DNA of 64,000 nucleotides from Cervus elaphus. Lineage: Eukaryota > Chordata > Mammalia > Artiodactyla > Cervidae. The notes beneath the pieces are model-generated. The model was not told where the DNA came from. It worked only from the letters and a program-made list of their open reading frames with translations, and made no database searches. How positions within the stretch are numbered: position 1 is the first letter of the stretch; every line of letters begins with the position of its first letter. The stretch spans positions 134,054,155-134,118,154 of the forward strand of contig NC_057848.1 in assembly GCF_910594005.1 (NCBI RefSeq), in the 5' to 3' direction. Position numbers and translations under genes: made by a program. Shown one piece after another: positions 47,099 through 58,656 of this stretch.

Positions 47099-48160
47099 CT
47101 TCTTACATTATTTATTTAAGCTCTAATTTAGTAGTACTTTCTTAATGCTGACATTTTCAAATGATCACTGCTATATCTTCACATTGCTATCATTAGGCTT
47201 TATTTATTTATTTGTCCTATCTGTCTGCCTGTCAGTCATTAGGAATTTTTATGTATGGTATGGCTCAAATATTTACAAGTTGTAAAGTTTTGTCTTGCAT
47301 CAGTATAAACAAGTCTAACTGTAATCTGGAGAATGTTTACAATATTTGACCTCTGCACTGGCACTGGTACACGTAGAAGGAGAGGAAAGAAAAAAAAACC
47401 AAAACCAATCCTCCAAAACCCCCCACCTATTTTAGAGAAGTTAGGAAATAGAAGTGGCAGACTAGCCAAGATCATTTTCAGCTTTTTACTTTTCAAAGCA
47501 GACTGCTGAATGAGATGTTTCATCTGAGGCAGAAAGTAATATTTTAGTTGCATTTCTATACTACAGGCATTTTTCTCTAAAAAAATTTCTTCAGAAAGTT
47601 AAATTTTGGATCATTTAGATTTGTGGAGTTTTTAAAATACCGATTCTTTTCAGTGTCTTCTTGTAATCTATGAATTTACAGGTTAAAAAGGAAAAAGGTT
47701 TGTGTCCTTAATTTCTTGCTGAAGGATGCCAGCACTGATACTGTTAATGAACAGCCCTAGTAAAAACAAGTATAAACCTTTCATGAGAACATTCCTTCCT
47801 AGAAGGAGTTGGGTTTGCCCTTTCCCAAGATTTAGATTTCTGTGAAAATTCCTTCAGACATGTCTTGGCCAGAAAGCATTCTTTCTTTCTACTCTCTATT
47901 CATCTTATTAAATGTCGCTTCTATCAGAGGGAAAAAATGCTGTGATTACTGAAATATTGATGATTTTTTAAAAGATAGGCGTAGCACTCATCCTGACAAG
48001 TCTCATTTGAATGAATAAGAGATTTAAGAAGAACATCCCACTGCAGTCATCAGCATGCCTTTTTAAGGGGAAAATATTGTTTCGTGAGATAATAAATATG
48101 AAGCTTTGAATTTTAGCCAAGAATTATGAATGTTGATTGGATATTCTCCTTTGCTTTTAG

Positions 48161-48238
48161 CTGTATGACAAAATTAACACGAAGTCTTCACCGCAAATCA
48201 GGAATCCTCCGAGCGATGCAGTACAGAGAGCCAAAGAG
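48161..48238 (+). CDS. CASK: CASK exon: end of L27-1 and inter-L27 linker
   Basis: This 78-nt exon is phase 0 at both ends, bounded by TTGCTTTTAG and GTAAGT. It encodes 26 residues, LYDKINTKSSPQIRNPPSDA followed by VQRAKE. These are the last helix of the first L27 domain and the short proline-containing linker leading into the second (about human 386-411). As a phase 0-0 exon it could be skipped without a frameshift, but loss would remove an L27 helix. The sequence is intact. Confidence 0.97.
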
Positions 48239-48845
48239 GTAAGTGATAAGTATTTTGTAAATGTATTTGGGTTTCATATGTGCACCTTTAATGAAAATGT
48301 TTCTGCCACACAGTAAGTGGCAGTTTCCTTGAAGTCACAGCTGGACTATAATACTCAGATTTAGTATTTCTAAGTTTATCACTGAGTATTTACATACAGA
48401 AGAGAAAAAAGAAATCTCAGCAGCAACGTTGCCTAGATTTCTAGTTCTGGTTCTGCTATGTAAACTTCAACAGGTTAGCATATTGATTTTACTTCTCTTT
48501 TTTAAAAAGAAGGAAAAAGTTATTTTACCACACTTGGTGGAAATAGATGTGCTGTGAAAATTTGGGTTACTTTTTTTAAGGTGGTAATATTCGAAAGTTA
48601 ATTAAATATTTACAGCAGCTAACTTCAGAGAGAAGTCATTTTTATAAATTGCCAGTTAATGTACATCTTTCACAAACTTTTAACTTTTTTATTATAGAAA
48701 CATGATATTGCAGAAAGTTTGGAAAGTAGAAATTCACCTATAATCCCATCTCCTTACACAGTAATTTTCATTTTCACTTCCCCTTTTCTATTCACTATCA
48801 TTTGCATATAAATTTTTTGTAGTTACAATCAAAATGTATCTTTCT

Positions 48846-49083
48846 GTTGAAAAGTGAAAGTGTTAGTCGCTCAGTCGTGTCCGACTCTTTGTGACCCCAT
48901 GGGCTGTAGACCACCAGGCTCCTCTGTCCATGGGATTTCCCAGGCAAGAATACTGGAGTGGGTAGTCATTCCCTTCTCCAGGGGATCTTCCCGACCCGGG
49001 GATCTTCCCGACCCAGGGATCAAACCTGAGTGTCCTGCATTGCAGGCAGATTCTTTACCATCTCAGCCATCAGGGAAGCCCCA
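48846..49083 (-). mobile_element. Bov-tA SINE, antisense, with internal 17-bp tandem duplication
   Basis: It runs from GTGAAAGTGTTAGTCGCTCA to the head complement CAGCCATCAGGGAAGCCCC. The unit GATCTTCCCGACCCGGG at 48984-49000 is repeated with one change at 49001-49017. The duplication ATCTTTCT is at 48838-48845 and 49084-49091. Confidence 0.92.
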
Positions 49084-49878
49084 ATCTTTCTTTTAACCTA
49101 ATGTAATTTAATAAGCATTTTTCCATGCTTCTACTTGGTCTTTGTAAATAAGTTCTAATATTGGCATAGTTTTTTCTTTGCTATTACTAAATTATAATGA
49201 ATTAACAATGCCTCCATTGTTAGACACCTAATGAGATTTTTTTTTTCACTTTTTGATTTCATAGAAGTCTTTATCCAAAGAAATATTTTCCTTTGAAAAA
49301 GATTATTTTTCTTATAAAGTGAATTACTATGTGAAAGAATATGAAGACCTAATTCCTTCCCAATCAGATTTTAAACACAACACCTGTACTGGAAAATATA
49401 TATTCACTGAGAAGCAAGACCAAGGAAATAGAGGTGGCAACAGTCAGAAGAGACTCTCTCTAAATTAGGAGACCACACTGCAGTGCTTAAAATCATAGGC
49501 TGTGAGAGTAACAGAGAACCAGAGAGAGTATATTGTTTCATCTTTTGTTTGGTAAAAAACTCAAAGCATAAAATACACCAAAGGAGAATTGGCTTATTAT
49601 CATTAAACAATATGAATTAACAACCTAATCAGCACGAGTTAAGAGTACATTTCGATAAGAAAGGGATCTTGTAGTTTTCATTGGTTTGTTCTTACCTGAG
49701 GAGGTGATTGAGTAGCACTAGCTAACATCTAATCTTAGGCTAAGTGATCTCAAAACATCCCTTCCTGCTCCAGTTGTAGGACTCTCAAAGGCAAGTCAAG
49801 AGACTCCTGGTGGGTACATGACTTGCATGCCCCTGACAGCCAGTACTGCTTCAGCAGTCGTTGATCAGCTTGACTTTT

Positions 49879-50012
49879 TTTTTTTCTTCATTTATTTATA
49901 TTAGTTGGAGGCTAATTACTTTACAATATTGTAGTGGTTTTTGCCATACATTGATATGAATCAGCCATGGATTTACGTGTGTTCCCCATCCTGAACCCCT
50001 CTCCCACCTCCC
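49879..50012 (-). mobile_element. Short L1 3'-end insertion, antisense
   Basis: Poly(T) is followed by TTAGTTGGAGGCTAATTACT and CATACATTGATATGAATCAG. The near-perfect duplication TCAGCTTGACTTTT / TCAGCTTGGCTTTT is at 49865-49878 and 50013-50026. Confidence 0.88.
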
Positions 50013-50317
50013 TCAGCTTGGCTTTTAGAATTGAGTGCACTGTGTATAACCACTCTGAATCCAACTATCTATAATTAGAACTGCAGTAATGGGTTTCCTC
50101 TGAAAAGGAACAGAGGACTTCCCTGGGGCTCGTGTCACATAATTAAATTTTAAATGGGTAAACTCCATTCTACTGGTAAAGGATCTCTTTTGAAGAACAA
50201 TTTCATTTGAAAACCATTTAAACCTGTACAGAGAAAATGTTAGCAACTAATTAGTGAAGAAAATATGAGTGAAAAGAGGAAAGTTTTTGATTGTGTGTCT
50301 TTTTTTTTTCAACTATT

Positions 50318-50550
50318 GGTGGTGGTGGTTTAGTTGTTCAGTCAGGTCCAACTCTGCTACGCTGCAGACTGTAGCCTGGCCTACAGGCCGTAGCCTGCCA
50401 GGCTTCTCTGTCCATAGGATTTCCCAGGCCACAATACTGGAGTGAGTAGCCGTTCCCTTCTCCAGGGGATCTTCTCAACCCAGGGATCAAACCTGGGTCT
50501 CCTGCATTGGCAGGTTGATTCTTTAACACTAAGCCCACTGAGAACTCTTT
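50318..50550 (-). mobile_element. Bov-tA-type SINE, antisense
   Basis: A (GGT)n start and TTTAGTTGTTCAGTCAGGTC are followed by the SINE body and a diverged head complement ACTAAGCCCACTGAGAACTC. A local partial duplication (TGTAGCCTGGCCTACAGGCC then GTAGCCTGCC) is visible near 50370-50400. Confidence 0.88.
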
Positions 50551-51140
50551 CATGCCCTGGCAATTAATTCTAGGAACCATTGCCAAGACGCGGTTTTATC
50601 TATGTGAGGAGATGAGTGTGGAGAATAACATTGATTCTGTCAGGCTACAAGGGAAAGTATTTGTGTTTCTCTTCTTTATTTTCGTTTGAGCCTTTGCAAT
50701 TTTAATCTTTCTGAAAGGAATGGACAGTTTTGTTAATTATAAAAGAAATCTGTTATCAACTTGTACTACAGATTCATCTTGATGGTAAGTTTGGAAAAAG
50801 ATTTGTGGAGACATTTTCCCATTAAGTTTAATTAAGTTACCTAGGCCTGTAATAAATTTATATTACAGGCTTGTCATTTTGTTTTGTATTTTTCAATAAT
50901 CTTTTGAGTTATAGTTGGGTAATGAAGGCAGAGACTATTACAGCAATTTGTTTTATTTTTTATTACCACCAATGTAGTTCCTATGTATTAATAACTTTGA
51001 ATAAAATGATGAATTTTTTCTAGAATAATTATTTTGCCTGCCATAAAAATTCATTCATACTTTTTAATTTAAAAAGAATTCTATATTTTCTCAATCTAGC
51101 ATCTTCTTCACACTATTTTATATCTTGCTTGTTTTTTTAG

Positions 51141-51221
51141 GTATTGGAAGAAATTTCATGTTACCCTGAGAATAACGATGCAAAGGAACTAAAGCGTATT
51201 TTAACACAACCTCATTTCATG
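51141..51221 (+). CDS. CASK: CASK exon: N-terminal part of the second L27 domain
   Basis: This 81-nt exon is phase 0 at both ends, following TTGTTTTTTTAG and ending before GTGAGT. It encodes 27 residues, VLEEISCYPENNDAKELKRI followed by LTQPHFM, the start of the second L27 domain (about human 412-438). The second CASK L27 is known to bind LIN7/Veli proteins, which makes the tripartite CASK-LIN7-APBA1 scaffold. No disabling change is visible. Confidence 0.97.
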
Positions 51222-51389
51222 GTGAGTAACAGTTAAACTTCTGTAGAAATAAAACCTCACTTTCAAAAGAGGGTTTTACTAGTTCTTATGAAATACAGCC
51301 ATCTTCATCAAATGTGCTTTCAGCCATATGTCAGAGTGTTAAGATTACAATACCAGATAATACCAAATTGTAAAGATGCTATTTGCCAA

Positions 51390-51500
51390 CCTCATGGAGT
51401 TGGAATAAGAATTAAGTAGATGATACATCTACTGTGCTTTGCACAGTGTCTGATATATCCTTGATGCCTAATAATTGTTAGCTAATGAATATTATTAGTT
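51390..51500 (+). repeat. MIR 3'-part fragment
   Basis: GGAATAAGAATTAAGTAGAT, then GCACAGTGTCTGATATATCC and a TAATTGTTAGCTAATGAATA end resemble the MIR 3' half. Confidence 0.45.
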
Positions 51501-51961
51501 ACTCCACAGTATCTGTCATGTCTAGGGCACAGTACTCAGTAAAACATTGAATAGATTAGGAACTTGCCCATTTGCAGATAAGTTAGTCAACTGACTGTTC
51601 TGTGCAGTGTGTTTTCTGCAGATAGAAGCCTGTACATTCTGGACAGATGGGTCTATCTGTAAATTGATAAGTAACCCTCAGCTCAATTCCGAGAATGATG
51701 TAGGACCATTGATATCAGTAGATCTTTCAGATTCGAAGTAAGCTAAATAAAGAAAATAATATATACCCAAATAAAATCATTTTTTTAAGGTTAAGGTTTT
51801 CTTTTTCCCAAAACCATTAAAGCTAAGACAGCCCCATCTCTCACAACTTACCTAACTTCGAAGCCTTGGTTTATTTTGCTTTTCTGACATCAGAGAGAAA
51901 TTAATATGTGCATTGCTATTAGTAAGCATTTTCAGAAATAGTAAATAGTTCTTGTAATTTC

Positions 51962-52210
51962 CTGGCTCAGGCAGATCTGCTGGAGAAGGGATAAGCTACC
52001 CACTCCAGTATTTTTGGGCTTCCCTGGTGGCTCAGCTGGTAAAGAATCTGCCTGCAATGTGGGAGACCTGGATTCGATCCCTGGGTTTGGAAGATTCCCT
52101 GGAGAAGGGAAAGGCTACCCACTCCAGTATTCTGACCTGGAGAATTCCATGGACTATATAGTACATGGGGTCACAAAGAGTTGGACACAACTGAGTGACT
52201 TTCACTTTCA
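51962..52210 (+). mobile_element. Dimeric Bov-tA SINE with shortened first unit
   Basis: The first unit is reduced to CTGGCTCAGGCAGATCTGCT, GGAGAAGGGATAAGCTACCC and ACTCCAGTATTTTT, joined to a complete second unit starting GGGCTTCCCTGGTGGCTCAG. The perfect 11-bp duplication CTTGTAATTTC flanks the whole composite at 51951-51961 and 52211-52221. The internal junction is the same as in the copy at 46014. Confidence 0.9.
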
Positions 52211-52244
52211 CTTGTAATTTCTGAACACCCAGCTAGATGCTTAA

Positions 52245-52900
52245 AAGACATTTTCATTTACTCATCAAATATGTAAATGCCTACTGTATGCCAGACACCG
52301 TGCTGGGCACTAAGGGTAGTGGTGAATAGGATCAATGAACTTCCATTCTAAGTGGGGCATGGATAGGTGAACTAGAGACAGACAGTGAGCCAGTGAACAA
52401 ACAAGATAAGTTCATATAGTGATAATAACTATGAAAAAAAGACAGGACAATGGGGCAGAGATGATAGTAAAGGAGAAGCTATTTCAGAGAGTCAGGAGAA
52501 AGGCCTTCTGAGGAGTTAACATGTGGGCTGAGACTTGTTTTATGAAATAATCAGCTTTCTGAATGTCCAAGCATGGGGAAGAGCAAATGCAAAGGCCCAG
52601 AGGCAGGAAAGAGCTTCACAGGGTCAGAGTACAGAAGAAAGGCCATTGTGGCTGGGATATAGTAAACAAAGGGGAGAGTGGCAGAGGCCAGACCACAAAG
52701 GGCCTTCAGGGCCATGGTAAGGAACCTGGATTTTCTCCTGATTGCACAGGTGACAGTGACTGCAAGCAGGAAAATATTGTTAGACCTGTGCTTTTTTAGA
52801 GGTTGCTAGAGCTGTTGTGTAGAGAATGGACTGTGGTGAGGATAAGAGTTAAGAGAGGGAGACCAATTAGGAGGCTTCTGTGAGGTGGTAGAGGCTTGGA
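52245..52900 (+). repeat. Ancient mammalian interspersed repeat, family uncertain
   Basis: CCTACTGTATGCCAGACACC, GTGCTGGGCACTAAGGGTAG, GCAAAGGCCCAGAGGCAGGA, AAGGGCCTTCAGGGCCATGG and GGAGACCAATTAGGAGGCTT occur in the order of a widespread old mammalian repeat. A related copy lies at 57340-57960. Short ORFs here (52535-52799) are chance. Confidence 0.55.
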
Positions 52901-53004
52901 GAAGGATGGGGCTGATGGAAAATGAGCAGACTGGGATTCTGCTTTAGAGATGGTTGAACACGGACTTGTTGATGGCTGAGATGTGAGGTAATGTGATTAA
53001 TTAC

Positions 53005-53140
53005 ATTTTACAGTTCAGAGAGGAAACTGTACCCTAGAAAGGCTAAGAGGCTTGCTTTAGGTCACCTACCTAGTAAGTGGCCTCATGGAGGTTCAAAATC
53101 CAGATCTTTCTGACTCCAAACGCTGTGCTCTTAAATGACT
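53005..53140 (-). repeat. MIR fragment, antisense
   Basis: GGCTAAGAGGCTTGCTTTAG, GTCACCTACCTAGTAAGTGG and ACGCTGTGCTCTTAAATGAC follow the reverse complement of MIR. Confidence 0.7.
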
Positions 53141-54586
53141 TGTAACAAGGATTGATTTTCCTATAAACTTAATTTGAACTCAGTGGTCATTCCCAAATAA
53201 GCACATGTGTGGATAATGTTCTGTGTGGGAGGTATAATTCTGAGCTGTATATACTATGTTAAACTTTTAAATGCTAGAGCTTTCTATTTTAAAAGTATTT
53301 TAAGATCATGATTTCAAATTTTTGGTATTGTTAAAGAAATAATAATAAAGGAAAAAAATTTAATTTATAATTTTTATTATACAAAGTTTGGGAGTTGTTC
53401 TTAGTGTATAATTTTGTACTTATTTCTTCAATTATTTGACTTTTTCTTTGCTTTCTGATCATTAAAACATGAGGATTTAATATTGGGTTACCTTACATTT
53501 AAAAATACAGATACTTATAAATATTTATAGTAATTAAAAGAAGAAAGTATAGGTTTAAATGATTTTTTAAACTCTGTACTCAAGAGGTCATGATAAAAAA
53601 TATTAGCACACTATCCTTTTTCAGTTATTACATTTTAAAGATAATGGTTTTTTTTAAAGAGAACAGATCCTTTGCCTATTGCATTTGTAAAATATAAAAC
53701 ATTAAGGATAAAGACAGTAAACAGAATTGAATGTCTATGCTTTGATTTTTTTTCCTTTAAAATTTTATGTCCTAAATCTTATTTTTTGAAATTTGTATCT
53801 TACTTTCTCAATAAAAACAAGGTGGTTATAATCACCTTAGGTTGACTTGAAAGTTTCATTATTGAGTGATAAATTTTATGATTTGTAATTAAGAAGCCAG
53901 AAGAACCACTTTCAAACCTAAAATTTCTTTTTCCTGTCAATTTTAAATGAATTTTTCCCACTCTAGTCTGAAGTTCTTAGTTGTCTTGTCCATGTCCCTT
54001 TTACATACAAAACATAAAATTGTCTTTTTCCTTTTACATGATTCTTCTTATGTAATTAAATATAATAGCTATTTCAGCTTAGTAACAATTGCTGAATCAC
54101 CTCATAACATACTTGAAGAAAAATATTCAAACTCTAATTTCTCTATTTTTTATTTGGCATACTCTTTTAATGACGTTTTTGACAATCTGTAAGTGGCCCC
54201 TTTTTTTGTTTGTGTATGTATTGGATAAAAGTTTCATTTTGTGGTAGCAGTCTTTTACAGTAGCAAATAAAAGTTAGTATCAAGTATGACCTCATTTGGT
54301 GATAAAATTTAAGGATTTTTCTCTTACAGTTCAAATTTGGTATTTTTGTGATTGTGGGCTTATCCTTCCTTATAAATAAAACATTAATACAAGTGTTTGC
54401 TTATATAATTTAAAAGGATGGATAGAAACTGTTTGCAAAAAACAGTATAAACACTTTCTCCAACCCATGTAACTAGCATTTTCCTAATGAAACTTGGTTC
54501 TCTGTTTACCTAGGCATATATCCTCCGGTCATACAAGGCATATTTTTTAAAATTCACTGTTTATAGAAAACGCATCTATAATTAAT

Positions 54587-54808
54587 GCATGCGTGCTAAG
54601 TTTCTTCAGTCATATCCAACTCTTTACAACTCTATGGACTGTAGCCATCCAGACTCCTCTGTTCATGGGATTCTCCAGGCAAGAATACTGGAGTCGGTAG
54701 CCATTCCCTCCTCCAAGGGATCTTCCCAATCCAGGGATAGAACCCACGTCTCTTATGTCTCTCACATTGGCAGGTGGGCTCTTTACCACAAGCACCACCT
54801 GGGAAGCC
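54587..54808 (-). mobile_element. Bov-tA SINE, antisense
   Basis: GCATGCGTGCTAAGTTTCTT leads into the SINE body and ends in the head complement CACCACCTGGGAAGC. The 11-bp duplication CTATAATTAAT is at 54576-54586 and 54809-54819. Confidence 0.93.
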
Positions 54809-56133
54809 CTATAATTAATACAATGAACCTGATTTTAACAGATGAAGTTTTTCAGTTCACCTATAATTAATTTTTGCTTTCTGCGTTAAATCTTAGTCTC
54901 TTAAGAGGCTATAATTAAACCAGCCAAAGAAGGATTTCCCCACACAGCACAGCCACCACCACTTTGGCCAGGGGTACTCATGTAGGGTGTAGCCAGGACA
55001 CAGGTCAGGAAGCCCAGGTCCCCAGGGCCACTGTGGAGGCTTGCTTTCAAACTGTGCTACTTACTGTCCCTCGGAGCCTATACCAGCCCTCTGAGATCTT
55101 GCAAATATCTGCCATTTCTATTATAAATTCAGATGGGTATTGAATAGAGCATACGCTCTATTGATGACTAATCAACACCATCATCAACACATTGTTGCCT
55201 TATTTTTGCCTCATATATATAACTGAAAAGTGAAAATAGCCGAGTCATGACTTTGGTAAATCTTTTAATTAAATAACTTGAGATGCTACAGGTTATGCTG
55301 TGAAGGCAATTTTAATTATGTTTCATTATCTCAGATATTTCATTACCCTACAGATCACAGATTAAAAAAGAACTGAATTTATAGTTAGCTCACAAGAAAA
55401 CATAATGTATAAAGTCCCAAATACGTTGATACTCAACTGTAAAATTCTCTTTGAAGTAGAAATGCTAAAATATTTATTCTTATTAAAAACTTTCTTATGA
55501 TGGCATGAAATGTACAGTAAGTGGAAGAATAGCCTTTTCAGGGGAACAAAGGATGTTTATTACCCAGTTTCACCAAGAGGACATATGGAGATATCAACAC
55601 AAAGAAATCACTTTGCAAAAAGAAGTCATGATAATAACTGTCAGCTTATTTTTTGTTTAGTGCTCCAAAAAGTAGAAATGAGCAAAAACAGTAACTAGGT
55701 TTAAGATTTTGAGCTCCATATCATGTGATATTTGGGGAAATTACATTTCTTCAGATACGTTTGTATGTGGTTTTATTTCTTTTACTAAGTCATACATTAT
55801 AAATTATCCTTTGCATTATATAGCAGTTATTGTTAATACCACTGGTAAAAGATATTTGCTCAAGGCACCAATTATTGCACTGTTTCTCTTTAAATTTGTT
55901 TTCATTTTAAGCCCCAGCACAAATTTGCCAGCTCTATGTACAAAAGATTCTTTCTGCTCAATTATTTCAAATTGTGTTATGTCAGCCTTTAATTGAGCAA
56001 GTTAGTTGGACATTTTTTTAGAGCATCAGACAACACCTCTTACCCAGATAATGAACAAACACATCCATTCATTGATTGGCTCACTCATTCTTTCCTTTGT
56101 TCCTTCATTTTTAAAACTCCATCTATCATGATT

Positions 56134-56351
56134 GTGCATGCTCAACTGCTTCAGTCATGTCCGACTCTTGGTGACCCAAGAGACTGTGGCCCGCCAGGCT
56201 CCTCTGTCTTTAGGATTCTTCAGTCAAGACTACGGGAGTGGATTGCCATGCTCTCCTCCAGGGCATCTTCTTGATCCAGAAAACGAATCCCTGTCTCTTA
56301 TGTCTCCTGCTTTGGCAAGCAGGTTCTTCACCACTAGTGCCACCTGGGAAG
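56134..56351 (-). mobile_element. Bov-tA SINE, antisense
   Basis: The SINE body is in reverse and ends in GTGCCACCTGGGAAG. The 17-bp duplication CTCCATCTATCATGATT / CTCCATCTGTCATGATT is at 56117-56133 and 56352-56368. It ends 190 bases before the next CASK exon. Confidence 0.92.
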
Positions 56352-56541
56352 CTCCATCTGTCATGATTATGTGTCAGAAAGAAATTATGGCATGGTTCTA
56401 TCTAGGTGTAATGTGCTTTGAATTCTCTTTAGATGAGAGATACCTTTGAGAGGCAAAGAATAATTTTATATGTGTTTATGTAATAGACTCCTACTGAAAC
56501 AGTTCTATTATTAATATTTTATTTCCCTCATAAAATATCAG

Positions 56542-56730
56542 GCCTTACTTCAGACTCACGATGTAGTGGCTCATGAAGTTTACAGTGATGAAGCGTTGAG
56601 GGTTACACCTCCTCCCACTTCTCCGTATTTAAATGGTGATTCTCCAGAAAGCGCAAACGGAGACATGGATATGGAGAACGTGACCAGAGTTCGCCTGGTC
56701 CAGTTCCAAAAGAACACAGATGAACCAATG
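56542..56730 (+). CDS. CASK: CASK exon: end of L27-2, linker and start of PDZ
   Basis: This 189-nt exon is phase 0 at both ends. It encodes 63 residues: ALLQTHDVVAHEVYSDEALR (end of the second L27), a proline- and acid-rich linker including VTPPPTSPYLNGDSPESANG, then TRVRLVQFQKNTDEPM, the first beta strand of the PDZ domain (about human 439-501). The remaining PDZ, starting with the carboxylate-binding GITL-type loop, must lie on the next exon beyond 64000. The CASK PDZ is known to bind C-terminal tails of neurexins and syndecans. The donor is a consensus GTAAGT followed by a G-rich run. The acceptor tract is short and A-interrupted (TTCCCTCATAAAATATCAG), so it looks weaker than the other acceptors here. 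No disruption is seen. Confidence 0.97.
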
Positions 56731-57339
56731 GTAAGTGGAGGGGGGGAAATCTCCTGTATTCTCATAAAATCCCAGCATGAGTTCGAGCAGCTACCTTCAA
56801 CCTATACTAGTAGAGGTGGGGAGGAAAGGAGGGTGCAGAGAATTTTCAAGAAATCAGTTTCCAGATCCTCATTTCAAGGCCACCACCATACCCCCGCCCC
56901 CACTACCCCCACCTAAAATTGTCCTGCCTGACACCGTGCCTAAGGTGTGTTGGCTCTCCTTCCCACCTCTCCTTACACAGTTGCTCTTCAACATCAACAA
57001 AAAAAGGGCAGACCTGATATATTAGTCTAGCGTGTAAAGACCTCTGGGACAGCAGAGAAAGGGTCCAGTGTGAAATACTGGAATTGGTGTTGAAAAGGTG
57101 AATGTCTCAAATTCCTTTTACAAGTTGATTGGTGTCCAGATCTTTTGCCTTCAACAACATTAGAGGAAGACTAATTGGGAAGACATTCAAAGAATTGAGT
57201 GCCATTGTTAAAGTTGCTTCCATTCACACCTACCTGTTTAGTATGAATTCACCATCTCAGTTCTTAGATGTAGCATTGGAATAGAACTGATGCTGAACCC
57301 TGCTTCATCCTCATAGAATTTACATAGACTGGGAAGATC

Positions 57340-57960
57340 AAGGAAAGACTCCTTGATGTTAACTGCACAGAGGGGGCAGTGAGAGGGGAGACCATCCAGC
57401 CAAACAAAGTAGCATATGCAGAAACCTGCTAGTGAAAGGCTCTTAGCCCAGTTTCAAAATGGAAAGAAGGCACCACAGCTAGACTGTAGAAAACAAGATG
57501 TGTGTCAGGAAGAGGACCTCATAAGTATTGATTTTGTTGTCTCTTTTAAAAACAGAGGCTATTAAAGAGTTTTAAGCGGGGAGATAAAATCAGATTTTCA
57601 TTTTAGAAATAAGCACTCTGGAAGATGGATTAGAGGGGGACAAGAGTGGCTAGGGGGAGACCAGTTAAAAGACTGTAACTGCAGTAATACATGGGAGAGA
57701 TGATGGAGCTCTGAACGAGAGGGATGGATGTCGAGTGGAAAGAAGGGAATAGATTCAATAAAAGAGTAATTCAGGAGACCTTGAGAATGGATTGACAATG
57801 GGGACTGAGGCAGAAGCAAGTGTCTAATATGACCCTAAGCTTTAGGTTTTTCACAGCCAGATGAACAGTGATGCTACCCATTGAGACTGGAAGTATTGGG
57901 AAAGTTCCAGTTTTTAGGAGGAATGATTTCTTTAGGAAAACATTCAAATGTATGTATTCC
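57340..57960 (+). repeat. Ancient interspersed repeat, same type as 52245-52900
   Basis: AAGAGTTTTAAGCGGGGAGA, AGCACTCTGGAAGATGGATT, GGGGGACAAGAGTGGCTAGG, GGGAGACCAGTTAAAAGACT and ATGACCCTAAGCTTTAGGTT are recognisable blocks. The overlap with the copy at 52245 is mainly the GAGACCARTTA segment. Confidence 0.5.
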
Positions 57961-58459
57961 TATCTGCTCCTCAGAGCATAGAAAAGGGATACTGGGATAT
58001 AGGAAAACAGATTACTTAGGAAAGTTAGCCAGTTGCTTTCCAGGTTAAAGGAAGAATTACAGAGCAGTGATCCTATGATGGCAATTTCCAGAAAGCCCTC
58101 AACCCTAGACATTCAGGTTGTAATTCTCACTTATTGTTCTTTGCCAGTTAGACTGTATTATCTCAGTACTTACAGCAGACATGGGACATGCACGTCACCT
58201 CACCCCTCTGGTGCTCACCAAGCAACTCTTTGACTTAAGAGTCCAGGCAGTAGCAGCTTTGGGTCCCTCAGGCAAATCACTTCGTGTCTGTGGAGGCCTC
58301 ATTTTGCTCATACTTTTCTTAGCAAGTATGACCAAAAGTGTGCTTCATTTCTACCTACCCAGATCCTACCCAGCTCTGAAAGTCTAACACTCCCCTCATT
58401 CATTTCATATATTCGTTCACTCATTTAGCAAATGTTTTTAAGTACCTACTATGTGCAGA

Positions 58460-58656
58460 AAAGACCCTGGTGCTGGGAAAGATTGAGGGCAGGAGGAGAA
58501 GGGGGTGGCAGAGAGTGAGATGATTGGATGGCATCACCGATTCAATGGACATGAGTTTGAGCAAACTCTGGGAGATAGTGAAGGACAGGCAAGCCTGGTA
58601 TGCTGCAGTCCATGGGGTTGCGAAGAATCAGAGAAGACAGCGGCTGAACAACAAAA
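58460..58656 (+). mobile_element. BovB 3'-end / Bov-A-type element
   Basis: AAGACCCTGGTGCTGGGAAA through GGATGGCATCACCGATTCAA ends in a GGCTGAACAACAAAA tail. The direct repeat ATGTGCAGA is at 58451-58459 and 58657-58665. It entered an older repeat that contains CTACTATGTGCAG. Confidence 0.88.

Larger units (their letters stand above)
30253..48160 (+). other. CASK: CASK intron between the two L27-1 exons
   Basis: This 17.9-kb intron is the largest complete one here. Listed repeats fill about half. 30300-31390, 32660-34330, 35080-36540, 37230-39540, 40870-42300, 42880-43500, 45470-46000, 46340-46930 and 47100-48150 show no gene that I recognise. 31390-31645 may be a diverged old repeat similar in style to 20480-21240. 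No nested GPR34/GPR82-like reading frame is present. Confidence 0.75.
48239..51140 (+). other. CASK: CASK intron between L27 exons
   Basis: This 2.9-kb intron has two antisense Bov-tA SINEs and one antisense L1 3' end, listed separately. I see nothing recognisable in 48250-48840, 49090-49860 or 50560-51130. Confidence 0.8.
51222..56541 (+). other. CASK: CASK intron between the L27-2 exons
   Basis: This 5.3-kb intron holds the dimeric SINE at 51962, an old repeat at 52245-52900, MIR at 53005, and antisense SINEs at 54587 and 56134. 51500-51950, 53150-54570 and 54830-56110 show no recognisable gene. 53280-54480 is strongly AT-rich. Confidence 0.8.

Noticed and set aside
30253..48160. Search for the nested GPR34/GPR82 genes known to lie within CASK introns
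   Set aside because: No long single-exon receptor frame occurs anywhere in the window. These genes lie in other CASK introns.
56777..57025. Possible extra exon just after the PDZ-start exon
   Set aside because: The reading frame runs through the donor and the intron without similarity to CASK, whose next residues should be the PDZ GITL-type loop.
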